From: Himantopus leucocephalus
Taxonomy: Eukaryota; Chordata; Aves; Charadriiformes; Recurvirostridae
NCBI GenBank assembly: GCA_003993805.1
Contig: RSEF01000003.1
Coordinates: forward strand, 109,305,911-109,369,910
DNA: 64,000 bases
Direction: 5' to 3'
The notes under the pieces were generated by a model that was given only the letters and a program-made list of their open reading frames with translations, did not search any database and was not told where the DNA came from. Within the stretch, counting starts at the first letter, position 1; the number at the start of each line of letters is the position of its first letter. A program made the translations under genes and the position numbers. This document shows, in pieces, positions 12,601 through 27,094 of this stretch.

Positions 12601-15061
12601 GTTTGGTCATGAATACATAGTTTATTGTTCAACCATTAATGTCTATAGGGCTTTTTATTCATCTTTATTGACTCTGGGGTACAAGAATATTAAAGAAAAT
12701 ACGATCTGCTGCTCTCTTAAGGTGAGAGCTAACTTATCCGAAGGCATGTATGACTAATCCTCCTTTGAATCCTCACACCAATACTGAACTCTTTTTTTTT
12801 GCCACTATTATTGTTATTGTATTGTTCCATGCTTCCTAAGGCCTGAGTAGCGGTTGTTGTGTATTCATGAAAGCCTACAACCTGATTTATTTAACATGTT
12901 TACCAGAATCCTTGGGGGAAAAAGTCAAATCTATTACTCATATTCATTACTCAGTGTGGAAAAGCAACAGTTGTTCCCCAATGTGAGCTAGTTACCATAA
13001 TTATACTGCTGGGCAGTTCAAATTGCATCAGTCTACATTTTTGAGCATATTTTTGAGGTAATGTTTATTAATGGGAAGCACTGATTTTGTTACATCCCTC
13101 TAGTTATGCTTTGCTGTGTCTATAAATAGGCCTTGTATTTTGCTCCTTGCAAGTGGATTTAGTTGGGCTTTCAGGTTTTTAGAGATTTTTTTGTAGCTGG
13201 GGGGAATAATTCAAATGGATCTGATTTTCAAATGAAATTGCATTCACCACTGCAGTGAAGACATCGGTTTTACATTTGTCACGCTCAGAATTTTATGTGC
13301 AGCTAAAGTGGTGGGGGTATCTTCAGTTGGTCTGGTGCACGGAGGGTAACTTAATCCGAAGGAGAACATGTAACTACACTAAGCTTGTGTGATAAATAAA
13401 GCAGCAAGGAATCAGCATTAGAGAAGTGTATTGCTTAAGCACTTTTTATCGTGTCTTCTTTTCAGCTGACTCCTAATTATGTTATTGAAACTTCAGTCGT
13501 TCTAATGGTGTCAAGTAGTGCATGCAGTGAGATATCCTGGTGTTGGAAGAATGTTGATGAATCTTTTTTGTTAGTACAGTTTTGTTCACCTTTTTAGATA
13601 AAGAAAATTTTTAATTAAAGGTAATGTGTTCTCTGCAGATTTTAGAATTTATTTTGTACTGTCACTTTGTATGGTCTTATTGCATTCTAGTGTTAAGTCA
13701 TTTATAGACTAATTATATGAATAATTATAATATCTTAAAGGAATCAAGTGACAGATAAGCTCTTAGCTGGTCAATTTATCTGTAACCAAAGAGGCTGTTC
13801 TACCCATTGTAGCTTTTTGCTTCTTATGGCAAAAAGGAGCTGAAATTCAAAGGTACTGTGTGCTGAAGGATTTCAGTTAGCTAAGCAGGCAAATGCAGGA
13901 GAGGAGGCAACCCTGCCTCTCACTTGCAATGCTTTCAATGAACAAGCAGCATGTTCCAGTTTATGCTAATAGATCTACGGATTTCTCTAAAATGAGCCCT
14001 TGTGGTCATGTCTGGTACCTGAAAGAGTGGATAAAAACACAGAACCCACGGGAAAGTGAAGATACAAAGTTACAGTACTGAGGAAAGAGAATCTGTGCAG
14101 TAATTTTCCCCCTCCAAACATCCAGTTCACTTAGGTTAGTCTCATAGAAGTCTGCAAGCCCCAAGAATTGATCGGAGTAGAAAGGATGAAACTGGGGAGA
14201 AGCTCTACTCTGTGGCATAGTATTAGCTTCTTTAGCTGGCCAGTTGCCTAAAAAGGAGACACCTTTGGGAAACAACTAGTACTAAGTATCACTCTCATCA
14301 ATTTTGTCTGCATTTTGTCTGCAGTGGCTCATGAGCACAGTCAGTACTCACACAGCAACAGCATATCCAGGGAGATGGCATCTCTGTGAAAGCAGTGATC
14401 TATGTGTCCCACAGGGAGTTTTTTCTACATGTCTTTCTACAGATGGCAAAGAACATAACTGATGGGAAAAAAAACAACTTATACAATGAGGATTTTCCCT
14501 TCTTGCACCGTTTTAGACAAGGAACAAGAATGTAATGCTCCTTTACATCGTTCCATTCATCCTTTGAAAGTTTTTGTTCAAGATCCCTTTCCCTTAGAGG
14601 TGTTGATCTGTGGAGCTAATAGACAAGGAGACAGTGTTCCCAAGAGCTGCCATTGTTTGAATACCTGTGGTTTATTCTAGACCTGCCCATACTTCTTAAT
14701 TCCCAGAAGGTGACACAATGGGCTGTGTCATTCCTTTCTCCTGTCCCACCCTGGGAAGATCCATTGGATCAAGTCACAAAGAAAAGTCTTCCAGGCTCCT
14801 TGCACTGACTTTTCCTCTTTTCTCTTTCTTTTTTGTCTATGTTGAGCTTTAGGTTTTATCCAAATGCTGCTCAACCAGGATTCCTAGATATTGTGACTAT
14901 CAATAACAGCAATAATAATGCTTTTATTCACATAGTACTAGAAACGTGCACAACACTTCACATAAATAAAACTGGGGTTTTTCAAACGTCGGTAAGCTCA
15001 AGAGTGTTGTCTTCCAAGACTTTTTTTCTAAGCAAGAACTGATTTAGTCCACTCCTTTGAT

Positions 15062-15101
15062 ATATACCTAAATATATCTATATATATATATATATATAGT
15101 T
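15062..15101. repeat. (TA)n microsatellite
   Basis: A run of alternating T and A with a few interruptions (atatacctaaatatatctatatatata…). Nothing else is seen in the immediate surroundings. Confidence 0.9.
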
Positions 15102-18094
15102 ATATAGGCAAGATCCTTTGCACCAGAATGCTGGTATTTCAAAGTTTTTATATACTATTGGTCTTAGCGTTGACCTTTCAAAGGGTTTGCGTTATAAGAG
15201 AAAGCCTAGATATGGAAGAAAATACATTATCTCGCAAAGCTGGAATCTTAAAGCTGCACTGTGTTAAAAGAGTCCTTTTTTATTATTATCATCCATAGGA
15301 ACAGAATTGAAAGGGTTACAGGTGGACGGATCTCCTAAGTAGGGCTATACAAAATTTTCAGAAGGAAACCTGAAAACCTGTCTGCTTACAGGTTCATTGC
15401 AAAAGAAAAGCTTTGAGACAGGCCTTGCAGCAGTTAGAAATATGGGCCTATTTCCAGTTTCAAATGATGAGAAACTTCAGTTTGGTACAGTTCCCCTGTG
15501 AGTTGTTGGACTGCTTTGAAACTCAGAACTGAAAATAAAAGTCAATAGGATATGCCCGGGGACAGCAGGGGAAAAAAGGATGATACCAAATCATTGCCCA
15601 CCTGCCCCTTATCTACTGGGCTAACTATGGCTGCCATTGCTCCCAACCTGCCTGCCTCTCACCGCTAACTTTGGGCTCCTTCCCATTCCCTTAGCCCTTC
15701 CCCCTTTCATCCTGCACTGCATCCTTATTCTGTAACACACCCTGTCACCAGCTCTGGTCAGATATCTTTTTTGCGTGCCAAGACCACAGGAGTTTAGGGA
15801 CAGATGCTGTGTGGTCTCCAAGCAAAGAGATGTCAGGATTTACCCAGGTGGGTTCCCAAGTCCTCTGCGTCATTAACTCTGCTTAGCCCTTAGGTGGTGT
15901 TAAATGTTTTGGGTACAACACAAAAAATAACCGCTCCCAGTCTGTTGCCTGGGCACAGAGGGATGAAGGGCACACCGCTGCACACTGACTGACCCAGGGA
16001 CTGACTGTGGCTGTAGTCCGGTTACTTATCCTGTTACGTGTGTTCCTATTGTGACTAAGCTGCCTGGAGGTGCAGGCTGGGGTTCCCTTTTCTAGCCTGT
16101 GCTGGCAACCAGCAGCAGGGCACACCAGTTCTGGGGGCAGTCAGCCCTTCCCATTTTCTCTCCTTGAATACTCGATGCTTTTCTCAGAAGACCAAGTTCT
16201 CTCAAGGTGCTCGTGGTACTCTTTATCCACTCCTCTGGTCTTTCTGGAGTTCAGGTTGTAGTTTCCTTCCTTGGATGGAAAGGTTTATGGACTGCTCTAC
16301 AGCCAAAGGTTTTATGAACTGGAAAAGATATCTGAGTCCACCAATCACTGGAGTGAGCTGTGCTTGTAAGGAATTGATAGTTCTCCCCAGCAGTTAATGC
16401 TATTTGTTGATAATTTCTGAATTATCAGGTTTTGCACTTAACATCAAGGAAAGAGATTTTGTAGTTTAGCACTGACTGAGATCTTCAGATCCTCAATTCT
16501 CTGATACTCCCAGCTACAGCCATTTTCCTTCTCTTTCTGCAGTTTCCTTTCTGCAGTACTGGGCTATAACAACTCCATATGTATAAGGATTTTAGGAGGA
16601 CATATTACATAAGTATATGAGACAGATATTTCAGGCACAAGAATTTTTTCTACAGTTCCATCTGTATATTCATAAGATGGTTGTCTCAGACTTTAGTGAC
16701 TCGTGTTTCAAATCCCTTTTTGGCTGGAAATAGCACTTACTGATGCTTCTATAGTCCCATTCTTTTGGGAAATTTGCACTAAGGACTTCACAACACAGCA
16801 GGCACAGCATTCAAGTTAATACTCTGAACCACTGGAGCCAAAACTCACTGGGAAAATAAAGCCTTTTTCAGAAATGAAAAGGAGTCAGATGATCTTTACT
16901 GGGGGGTAAAAGAAAAGGAAGGGAGAAAAAAAGAAGAAATGTCCCAGATCAGTGTATTCTCCATCTGGTATGTTCCCAGATTCCTAAAGAGATAACACAG
17001 TGTCAAGAAAAAGGATGTTGTAATTAGGCTGGGGCGTAGCTACAGCACAGCAGGATCCTGACATTGTCATAGCCCTGTGCTATCGCTGACCTTGGGGTAG
17101 TGGAAGACTGTGCCAAACTTTAAATAAATATAGTGTTCCAGTGCTCCTGCTCAGTTAAGGAAGATCAAAGAGAAATAACATTTAATCAGCGGTAGTCATG
17201 GTGTTATGCACTAGCAATACTAATTGTTTTGATGACAATTCTCTCTGAAGATTTTTTTTTTGTTAGCACTGAGTAATAACTGATCTGCTAGTGTATTGAC
17301 CTATAGCACTACCACAGCTCAATTAAGTTTCTTATTGTCCAAATCTAATCAGAGAAAAGCTGAGATTGAAAATCGATTCATTTCCTGCTACTTAATGACT
17401 AATTCCCCATAAATGTGAGGATAGAGATTAACTTTCCAGGTTGAAAGTTTTTTTTAGAGGTAGACCCTGCCAGATGGATGTTTGAGAAGCAGCAGCATGG
17501 CTTCTCTTTCCCCATCCATCTTCCTCCAACCTCTTGGTGTATACTGGTTTTTTACTGTGAGTTTTGCTTTAACATAGCCTGGGATGTGTGCTTGTTCCCT
17601 GGTCTCTTAACCCATGTCTCACAAAATTGCAAAGAACTGGTATTGATAATTCAAGTCAGCTCCTAAATTCTCAAATATTTCTTCTCCATATGCTTCAAAT
17701 GAACATTTCTGCAGTGGCTAAAAACATCTGCAAGACAGGGTGACTTAGTCCTTAACAATAATGTAAGAGCTAATCACAGTCCTTGGAGGTCTGCGTAAGA
17801 CACAGATTCTTCTCTGATCCCACTTCAGCCTGTACAAGTTGTGAATTTTCCCCCACGATGGGGAGAAATTACATTTCTTGGCTCTTCTAAATATTTCTGC
17901 TTTATGTGAAGAACTAACAGCTGCTTATAATCCTCCCCATGTGTCTATTATGCATACGTGTTCACAGCATTAAAGCTACTAAGTGGGGACATAAGCAGTA
18001 AACATCCATGAGGTTTGGCAGTTGTCCCCAGTTCTTGCTAGTTGTAGGGCTCCCACTGCAGCAGTATCTCAAACAGTCACAATCCTTTGTTGTA

Positions 18095-18170
18095 TTTATC
18101 CTCGCAATGCACCTCGGAGGTGGGACATCTCATGAATTTACACATGGAGAACTGAGACCTGGATCTAAAC
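18095..18170 (+). repeat. MIR-like ancient SINE relict
   Basis: The order 'tttatcctcgcaatgcacct', 'cggaggtggga' and 'gaatttacacatggagaact' followed by 'gagacctgg' parallels the MIR core (…cctcacaacaaccctgtgaggtagg…ccattttacagatgaggaaactgag…). Similarity is partial and judged by eye. Confidence 0.35.
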
Positions 18171-21100
18171 AGTCATTTCGACTCTGATCTTTGGTGGTCC
18201 TCAAGATTATCCTTTCCAGAGGCTCAGCCCTGTGGCTCAGCTGCTGTGGAGACCTATAGATCCATGGCTGTGGATGGTGTCCACTGCCTTGGGACCCTCC
18301 GGCAAGCTGCAGCCAGGTGGCTGGAGGCAGTTTTCCAAGGTGGGATATTTCTACCTTACACTGCAGATGTGCTTAAGAGTGCAGCAACACCAGACTCAGC
18401 ATCTGTGGGGGCAGAAGGCCGGAGGGCTTTTACCATGAAGATGAGCTCTGGGGCAGTGTCTAAGTTGGTTTTTTTCTTCATGTTTCTTTATTGTTCCTTC
18501 TCTGCAACTGATGCTTTATTCTATTTTTAATTTGCCTTACTGCAGAAAATACCGTGCTGGCTTCTGCTTTGCAGCAATGAATTTTGCCAGTGTTGAAAGG
18601 TTCAGGTCTGTGTCTTGTCAGCCTGAAGACCAGATTCATGTGTGTCAATCCAGTGTAATCCTGTGGGGTAAGCTCTTCCCTGATACTCAGCAAAACATAA
18701 TCAGACTCATTTCTTTGGCTGACCTGAGAGAAGAACTTGACTCCTCCGAAGGAATCTGGCAGGTAAAAGCCATGCAGACCTGCGGGACTGGGCTGTGGCT
18801 CTGATTCTACATTTTTCCAGCAAGTCAGCCCAGTGGACCTTTTGTCTGTGTAAAGGACAAGAAAAAGGCTAGGGTTGAGCCAGAAAATGGCCTTTCTCCC
18901 AGATACGAGCAGGGACTCACATGCTTTGGGTGTGAAGTGCTTTGGTGCATGTATGACAAGCGGGAAGGAGATAGTAACCCTTCAAAGGCTGAACGGGAGA
19001 AGACGGAGAAACAGGAAAACTCATACAATGTTTTGCTCCCAGTAAAGGCAGCTGTAGGAGAAACACAAAATGAATGTCACTTCTGAAGCGATGTAGCTAT
19101 ACTAACATGCAGGAGAAAAAAATACATTGATGCCGTTGCTTCATTGTGTATTTCATCAACAGAAGCTGCAGTCCTACACACGGACCAGCTAAATATCATC
19201 GTCTACTTTGATAATCTTGCAGTTTCTTGAGTTACATTAGTGCCTAGAGTAATACATTGAGCTTGGGTTTCAAAAGGTACACACTCTGACACAGTAGTAC
19301 CATTTTTATCCATTTATTTGTATTTTGGAAGGCAGAGGAAATACAATTCACTAACCATGAACGGAGTTTGTTAAGACTATGCTTGCTCTTCTCGGCTTCA
19401 TCTGCAAAGTAAAAATAGCTTAGGAAAAGAATTTTTTTAAGCTAACAAGCCTGGTAATACACGCAAGATGCGGCTGGGCAAGGCTCTCAGCTTTGAAACA
19501 TACTCCACAAAACCCTGCTGCTATTCCAGGCAGTTTTACGTGCATCGTTAACCCACAAGACTGAACCAACCTGCCTATTTTCCTCCAGCTGTACGTGTGG
19601 TGGAGCAGAGATCGGGGATCCCCGTCAGCCCCATTAGTGCAGCCGTTGCTTCAGCTCATGTGCAGAACAGTGGCATCAGTGCTGTAGCTGGGGGTGAGCT
19701 ATTGCGGGAGCTTTTAGACCTCTCCTAGGATTTCTGTGCATAATGGAGTGATAATGCAGGGTGAGGAGGAACAGAAGATGAGGAGAAGGTTGAGGAGAGG
19801 GTCCCTGTCTGTACCACAACTCTGAATATCATGCCTGGATCTGTTACAGCATCCCAGAAACATCATCCAATTCCACCCCCTGGAATTTCAGTAATGAAGT
19901 TACATCGTCGTAACACTTCTTTTTTGATGCATATGAACAAGACAGCCCCAGCCCTTTCAAAGGCATGTGATGTGCCTTTCTGTGCTGATGTGCTGCTACT
20001 CTGTGGCCGAGAGCTGGGAACAGGACAGGAACATCTGTATCTCTGGGATCCAAATCCCGTAACATTTGATTAAGTTGTTAATGGAAGCACGCATAGCTGC
20101 TGAAATTACTTCTGCTTCTGTGGAGCCAAATTCTTGGGTGCTCGTTCATTGCCTGTTATGTCTCTGCAGTAAACTTCTGCCTTGGAGAGCTCCGAGACTG
20201 AAATCCTCAGTGTTTATCTAAATGCATTTATATGCTTTTCATTTAAAGGGCAGTTGGGGATAGGAATCACAGAAGGACTTCAGCACAGTAAGATGTGGTT
20301 AACTGCCTCTGGGAACAGGATCTCCAAAGTCTAGACAGAAGAGTTGTGTGAGAAAAGCCCTTGGAAATCCACAGCCAAAACATTTGGACACCTTAGCGTG
20401 ATGGAAGACCTGGCTATGGAGGCGATTGCTCAGTACCCTTCCTTGCCAGTGTCCCTTTGTGGGTTTTGCCTTGGTTCCCTAAAGGCCTTGGGGGGTCTGG
20501 AATTGAATAACAACATTTGGATGTGTTTCAGTTCGTTAAAGATCTCATCCAATGGATAGTAACTCAGGGAAAACCTTTGACAGAACGAGAAAGTGGTAAG
20601 GAAATGCTTTCAGATTCAGCATGATCATAGGCCCAATTCAAAATCTGTTAGAGTAATTGGATCGTTTGCAGTGGCCCATACTGCTTATAATATACATTAT
20701 GCTTAGGATCATAGTGGTTAAGATTCAGATGAAGTGAAAGGAGAATTGTGAAAATTACCTGAGTTAAAGTAGACTTTTAAACATATTTATTGGGGGAAAT
20801 ACTGGAATCCAGATCTTCTGTCTCCTAAAGCAGTTCTTCAACCACTAATGTGTTAAAAGAAAGTTTGCTGTCTTTCTGATCCCTTTAATATTAGTTCACA
20901 CAAGCAGTTCCCAGTTTGGGAACTCATAGTTCCCTGATCCGTACTATGCTGTAGCCAGTGCTCTCTCCTGAACTGCCTGTTTGACTTGTCTCAGACAGGG
21001 GAGGGAGGCGAGTGTGGGGTTTCCACGTCCAAGCTGAGACCTTTCAGCAGGGAAAGGATGTTGCATCATTGCACTGCTGTGATTTTGGAAAGCCTGTTTT

Positions 21101-23007
21101 GTAGGAAAGCACTAAAAACACTTGTTCAGCCAAAAGTATGCAGAAGATAGCTGGGAAGAGGTCTAGTCTGAGAATTACAAGGACGAAAAGTCTCCCTGCT
21201 TAGGACTGTGAAGACTTACTTTGCAATAAAAATATCGTCTAAGCTTAATGATCCCTCTTCTCCCCCTGCAGCCAGTCAAGGGAGAAGTCTCTTGACACCT
21301 AATTTGACTGCTTCAGGTCGCTCTTTGGGGAAGCCGCTCTCCATTGACCAAAAAGCGATGCACAGCACTGATCCAGGGCGATGCTGTGGCTCTCACAGCC
21401 ACAGGTGTTCCTGCTGACGGCCCCATCCTGCTGGGCCTTGCCCTGTCCCTGGTCCCCTCCCCGTCGGTCCCCACCGCCCTTGGCAGGATGCTCTTTGCCA
21501 GCCCTCCCTGCTCCAGCGCGGGGCACGGAGGCAGCTCACAACATTTCACATTCATTTCACTGGCATTACTCCAGAGAATGAGGGTGAGACATGACACGAG
21601 TCAGAGGGGCACGTTGTGCCTTATCCATTCTTAATCCACACATCCTCAGGAAGTCTTGAAAATGTCTTTATCTATTTTAAAGGTGTATCTGTCCTGACCT
21701 GCTCTTGAGCTGTGTATTCCCAGGGCAGTCAGATCTCTTCCAGAGGAAGGACAAATGTACTGGCTGTGCCTTTTTGTGCTGCTGTGGTTATGCTCTTGTT
21801 ACATTAGTTTTCAGTTTTTGTACAAAGAGGTGCTGGCAATCATGGGCTGCAGCCCTGCAGGTCACCCTGGTGCAAGCACGGCACAACCTTCGTGACAGGT
21901 CCCGACGGTCGCAGCCTGTATGTCTCTTCCAGTTCTCGTGCCTTAACACACAAAGTGCAAGAGTAGAGTACGTTACAGTGAGTTACGGTAATTTTTTCTA
22001 AAGGAAAGAACTAAAAAGTAATCTTTTTTCTTACCTCCTTGGTTCCTTGTTCGTACTGCTGGCAGGAACCCAGAGCTTCGTCCTCTTGTAAAACTAGTGA
22101 GCAGCAACCTGCTCCCCAGTTATCACAGGCATCCCCCGCAGTGACCTTACCTCTGAGGATCCGTAAGATGGGGCTTGACCAGCAGCTGTCAGCATTTGGG
22201 CTCCAGTTAAAGAGGTTTGCTATAAAAAACACCTGTCTGAGCTTCTACCAGCAGCCAAACTTTCTGATTCTCAAAGTGCTCATGTTCTCCACTTACAAAA
22301 GTGAAGTGGGTGCCTGGCAAACTTATGAAAGGGAAGAAAGAAAACCCTAACAAAATAAATAAAAAAGGATAGCTCACTCCTTCCTAAAGTGCAACAGCAT
22401 GAATTGTATAAGGATTTTCCGGTGGGAGCCAACTGCTAGGCTTGTTGCCACGTGCTGGCCCCCGATGATGGTCGCGCTGCTCCTCGTCCTGGCTGTGCCC
22501 CGCTTGTCCCTCTTGGCTGCTTCAGCCCTTAGTAGAGCGTGGTAGTGCTGAGCCCCAAACGGGGCATCTCAGCTCCTGGGGAAATCGGCGGCTGCTTCTT
22601 CCATCTTCTCCGAGCCTGGGATACAGAAGCCCTGTACCACCTTCTGCTCGCCTGCCTCCCGTTCTGCACTCCAGCTCCCACCTCAGTGCTGGAAGCCGTG
22701 ACCTTACGTCAGTGACTGAGTCGTCACCCGGACAGGTGTAGTCAGCGTGTTCAGCTTTCTGTACACTACTCTAATTCAGGCTTTCTCCACTTTATAGCAG
22801 AATTTTCCCTGTAATAGAAATGCATCTCAAACATGACAAAACGTCGCATGGAAAACAAAGCACCGCTCAGGCCAGTCTATAGATTCACTCCACCCTACCC
22901 TACCAATGAAGGAGGGACTCTTCTTTCTTGGACACACCCTTGCCCCCATCACTGGAGAATTTGGGGAAGTGTATTGCTTTTGGTTTTGTTTTTTTCTTTA
23001 TGTTTTA

Positions 23008-23057
23008 GCCATATGCTAAAGCTTTAGCCATATGCTTTAGCATATGCTTTATGCTTT
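23008..23057. repeat. Palindromic cluster of 'catatgcttta' units
   Basis: The segment is built from repeated and inverted versions of 'agccatatgctttagc'. It includes a perfect 14-bp palindrome (gctaaagctttagc) and an almost palindromic catatgctttagcatatg. No known transposon end is recognised. Confidence 0.6.
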
Positions 23058-23490
23058 TTCAATAACTTGCTCCCAAAACTTGCTCTATCTGAATAGAGTT
23101 GGTCAGAATTGTCTATGAACAGCATCACTTCAAAGATGCTAAAGCATCTGCAGCCAAGCAGATAAATAGTTCTAGGTATTTGATCAATTTCCCCAAGACT
23201 TAAGTTACGTAGAATTTATAGATGCTATTCACTAGATATTCTTATTCCAGGACCCTTTGAAGGGCCCCCATATACCAGAAAGGTGTCCAGAAACACTCTG
23301 GGAGCTAAGAATCTGCAAGACAGTCTTCTCCAAAATTTAGAAGCAGAGTAAGAGAGATTTTTTTTTCTTTTCCTTTTTCCTTCCCTAATTGGTAGTTGTC
23401 TGTAGAGATAACACTTTCTTCGCACACCAGCATGTTGATGTAACCAGTCAGAAAACGCACAGGCCGAGAAAGAGATGAGACTGGAGAAGC

Positions 23491-23656
23491 AGAATCATAG
23501 AATGGTTAGAGTTGGAAGGGACCTTAAAGATCATCTAGTCCCAACCCCCCTGCCATGGGCAGGGACACGTCCCACTAGACCAGGTTGCTCAAAGCCCCAT
23601 CCAGCCTGGCCTTGAACACCTCCAGGGATGGGGCATCCGCAACTTCTCTGGGCAAA
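23491..23656 (-). repeat. CR1 retrotransposon 3' fragment, reverse orientation
   Basis: On the + strand it reads agaatcatagaatggttag, then 'ttggaagggacctt', 'gatcatctagtcc' and 'ccagggatggggcatcc', the reverse complement of a typical CR1 3' end. Homology stops at 'cttctctgggc', so the copy is truncated to ~165 bp. Confidence 0.92.
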
Positions 23657-25367
23657 AGAAATGAAAGGAAACAAAGGAATGACCAGTGTTTGGTCACCCG
23701 TGGAACTGACTGCCGTAAAAAGCCCAGGCAGGTATAGTTTGTCTTGATTTTTGGATGAAAAGGGTAAAGCAGGAGACAATGCTGGTGTGTGGAGTGCACC
23801 ATTCAGTAGCACCATTGCAGCAGAAGGGAACTAGTTGCTCTCGTAGGTAGATTGATCACCTGGGCAAGGGTTTGCAGAGGAGGCTGAAGAACCCACTGAC
23901 TTGCCCAGTGGCTGTAGCCACTGAAAATCCCAGTTGTGGTTCTTTACTTGTGCTTGAGGCATTGACTGACCTCATGGCAGAGTGCCGTATGAGGCCGACT
24001 AAACCACCTTCATATCCCCCTTGCAGAAAATGGGTGTTTGTCTTCCAGTGATCCCTGTCTCCCGTTGCACTTGGCTCAGACTAGTCTTAAAGCAGTTAAC
24101 AGCCTGTGCCTTTATGGAAAAAAAAAGGCCTTTACATCTTGCTAAGGCCTCGCAGTATTTTAATAGTCAAATAATATTTCACCAGAGCTAGCTTCTTTTG
24201 CTCTGTAACTGTTTTGGTTTTATTTTACTCCATTTCTTATTTATGAATCATTTCAAAACAGGCCAATGGAATTCTTCAAGTAGGTTTTTAAACAAGTTTT
24301 GACAATGTTTTTTAGTTGTTCTGAGCTAAAAATAATACAAACCAGCAGGTACAGACTGGAGAAGAGTGCCTTCAGTCCCTAAAGGACCTTTTACTGCATT
24401 TGCTCCCTGGGGGGAGGCAAGTAGAGACACACAAAAAAGCCCCAAAAGGCATCAATTCCATTTGTTCACCTTACTAGGCTGTAAATGCCAAGGCCTACCT
24501 CTGAGCAGTGCCACTGCCTTCCTCACCTCGGAAGAGAAAAACTCATTCTGTCTGTGATAAAAAATTAGAAGGATGCTTTTCTCCCTGCTATGGGAGGTTA
24601 ATGGTATGACTGGCACAAGAGGTAGGCACAGCTTGCTTATGCTCATCTCACGGGAGACTGAAAGATATGTTCATTTTCGCCCGAGAATAATTTGGAAGTG
24701 GTCTTTGGCATCTCCAGCCACTGACCCCTCCTAATCCCCCTCTTCATTCTTGGGCTCTTGGGTATTTCTGGGTGTGTGCCACTGCTTAGCCATTTTTGTA
24801 GGTGGGCTTCTTCATTGCATGTTTTAGTTCTTTGGTTCTGCCAATTAGTGCATTTGTACCATATCTCAGTCCGGATCACAGGAGAATAGCACCTGAATGT
24901 GTTTTGGTTCTCTGGACAGTGAAAAGGACGATCCCATTTCCCTCTAGCTGCTTGCCTTTCTGTTACAGAGACCGTGGGGTGACAGAGTGACAGAGGATCG
25001 GGCCACATCCTCAGCAATAGTCAGCTCTTAACCGAAACACTTGGAAGGCTGTAAATTTTTGAAGTATTTTGTTTTGTAATGTATACGTTACAGGACAGCA
25101 ATCAGGACAGATTTAAAAAGCAGGAGATGATTCTAATTGTCTTTTCAGCTGTGAACAGCCAGCAAGCTCCTGAGAAATAGAAAGAGGGGGACAGTGGAGT
25201 CCTGGTGGAGCTACAGGGCCCAAGAGCTGCTTCTTATCTTCCTACCAGTGACCAGCACAAGTGTACATGTATCAATACACACGCACACACATAAAATTAA
25301 ATATCACCTACGTTAACATGTGCAGTTGATGCAGAAGTTGGGGAAAAGGTAGATCATGAAGAAGACT

Positions 25368-25560
25368 GAAAGGGTTGTCAAGCACTGGAACAGGCTGCCC
25401 AGGGAAGTGGTTGTGTCGCCATCCCTGAGGGTATTTAAAAGACGGGTAGATGTGGCACTGAGGGACATGGTTTAGTGGTAACTTGGCAGTGTTAGGTTAA
25501 TGGTTGGACTTGATGATCTTAAAGGTCTCTTCCAACCATAACGATTCGATGATTCTATGA
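25368..25560 (+). repeat. CR1 retrotransposon 3' fragment with terminal repeats
   Basis: Contains 'actggaacaggctgcccagg', 'gccatccctgagggtattta', 'ggttggacttgatgatctta' and 'ttccaaccataacgattcga' in order, ending in the CR1 3' repeats gattctatga. The 3' terminus is intact; the 5' part is lost. Confidence 0.95.
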
Positions 25561-27094
25561 AGAGAAAGCAATGAGCAGGATTTTCAATAACCTGCAAATA
25601 ATGTTCAGGATTTGGATAACATTCACATAACTTTGTTCTGACACAGCCAAACCTAGAACTGTGAGCCCAAAGAGCCTTCCCGTGGAGGGAGCTCTGTTTG
25701 CTTTGATGAAAGACTGAGGTTTGCACTAGAAGAGCAATTCAGCAAGGTCTGGTAGCCGCAGTCACTGCAGTCCTGAATTGTATCAGAGAATCCATATACC
25801 TTTATATGTGTTTATGAGCTCAGTCGTGCTTAACATACCAGCGTCCAAAAATTTTTAAAGGTCAAAAATCAGAAAGTACAGAGAAGAGCTATTTACAGCT
25901 CCATCAGTTTGGACTATCAAAACAGAAACAGGGGCTGGGTTGAGTATGGGCACGTAAGTTACCTTTTCAGGAGGAGACAATAATAAATGCCTCTTTCAGC
26001 TCTTGGAGAAGGGGCGTAGGAGCAGCAGCTGGATGCTGACCCATATGAAGTCGAATGATAAAATCGCAACTTTAACATTACTAACTAACGTTAACCTGGA
26101 CAAAATACCACTGGAATGGGTACAGCGTCCCTCTATCTTGATGCCTCCATGCCATGTTCAAATATCTTCTGGAAAAGATACTTGGGAAGCGAGATGGGCA
26201 TTTTTGATACCTCTTCTAGGATAATACAGCGATTTGCGTCCCTTTGGGGGTAATTCACAACAGAGCGATATTCTGAATGGATGGAGGTGGGCAAAATTCA
26301 AGGAAGATTCTGCATTGACTATAATGCCGCTGAGCCAGAGAAGAGATTGTGTAGCAATCATACCTCACAGCAATGCAGGAATTGTGTCTGAAAAGTTGAT
26401 ATCAGACAAAACAGTAAGTTTAAAGGAAACTTTCAGGATAGGGTCCCTTTGGCAATGCAGCAGTAGCTCTGGACATGACCCGTGTGGCCACAAATTTGTT
26501 GCAAGCAGCAGGCTGTGCACTAAGTTTTTTATGTTTTAGGGGAAGACACGGTATCCAAATGGTCATTTGGCCTCCTCAAAGGAAAAGCAGCGAAGGCTTG
26601 CCATATTCTACATCTGTATTCAGTCAGTCAAATAGTAGCACCCATTTCTGTATATGCTGTGAAATCCCTGAGATCATCCATAAAATTTGAGTGTGTTGTT
26701 CGAGAGCTTTCACAGCTGACCACAGCAACCGTCAGCTGCAGTGAAAGCTCTGGACGGGAAAATGGAAAATTGTAAAATGCAGACCCACTTCCTCGGCTGC
26801 CACTGAAGTCTTTGCTTCAAACTTACAATATTAAATGCAATTCTTACTAAGAATTGGAATTTTCAAAAGCACAAAAGGAGATGGCTGTTGGATTGGGAGT
26901 GATGCATGTTTCTATTTTAGGAGAATGAAAACCTCCATGAAATTGGGCAGGGAATATAGAAACAGTTGTTATTTGCATACAGTCCCTTCACTGCAATGGG
27001 ACTTCTGCACTGGGTTAAAACTCCCCTTCTTAAAAGGTAATGTTTTCTTGAGTCTGGGCCACAGAAAGAACAACTGCTGTCTCAAAGAAGGACA

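Noticed and set aside
14010..14045. Possible VSNL1 first-exon piece (tctggtacctgaaagagtgg gives W-Y-L-K)
   Set aside because: The flanking residues do not fit the VSNL1 N-terminus and no phase-0 donor follows.
24643..25017. 124-residue - strand open frame
   Set aside because: No similarity recognised and no supporting splice or promoter signals; intronic.
26980..27025. Sequence like the tail of an ancient LF-SINE (tgcaatgggacttctgcact)
   Set aside because: Match is too short and judged only by eye; no second block of the element found.
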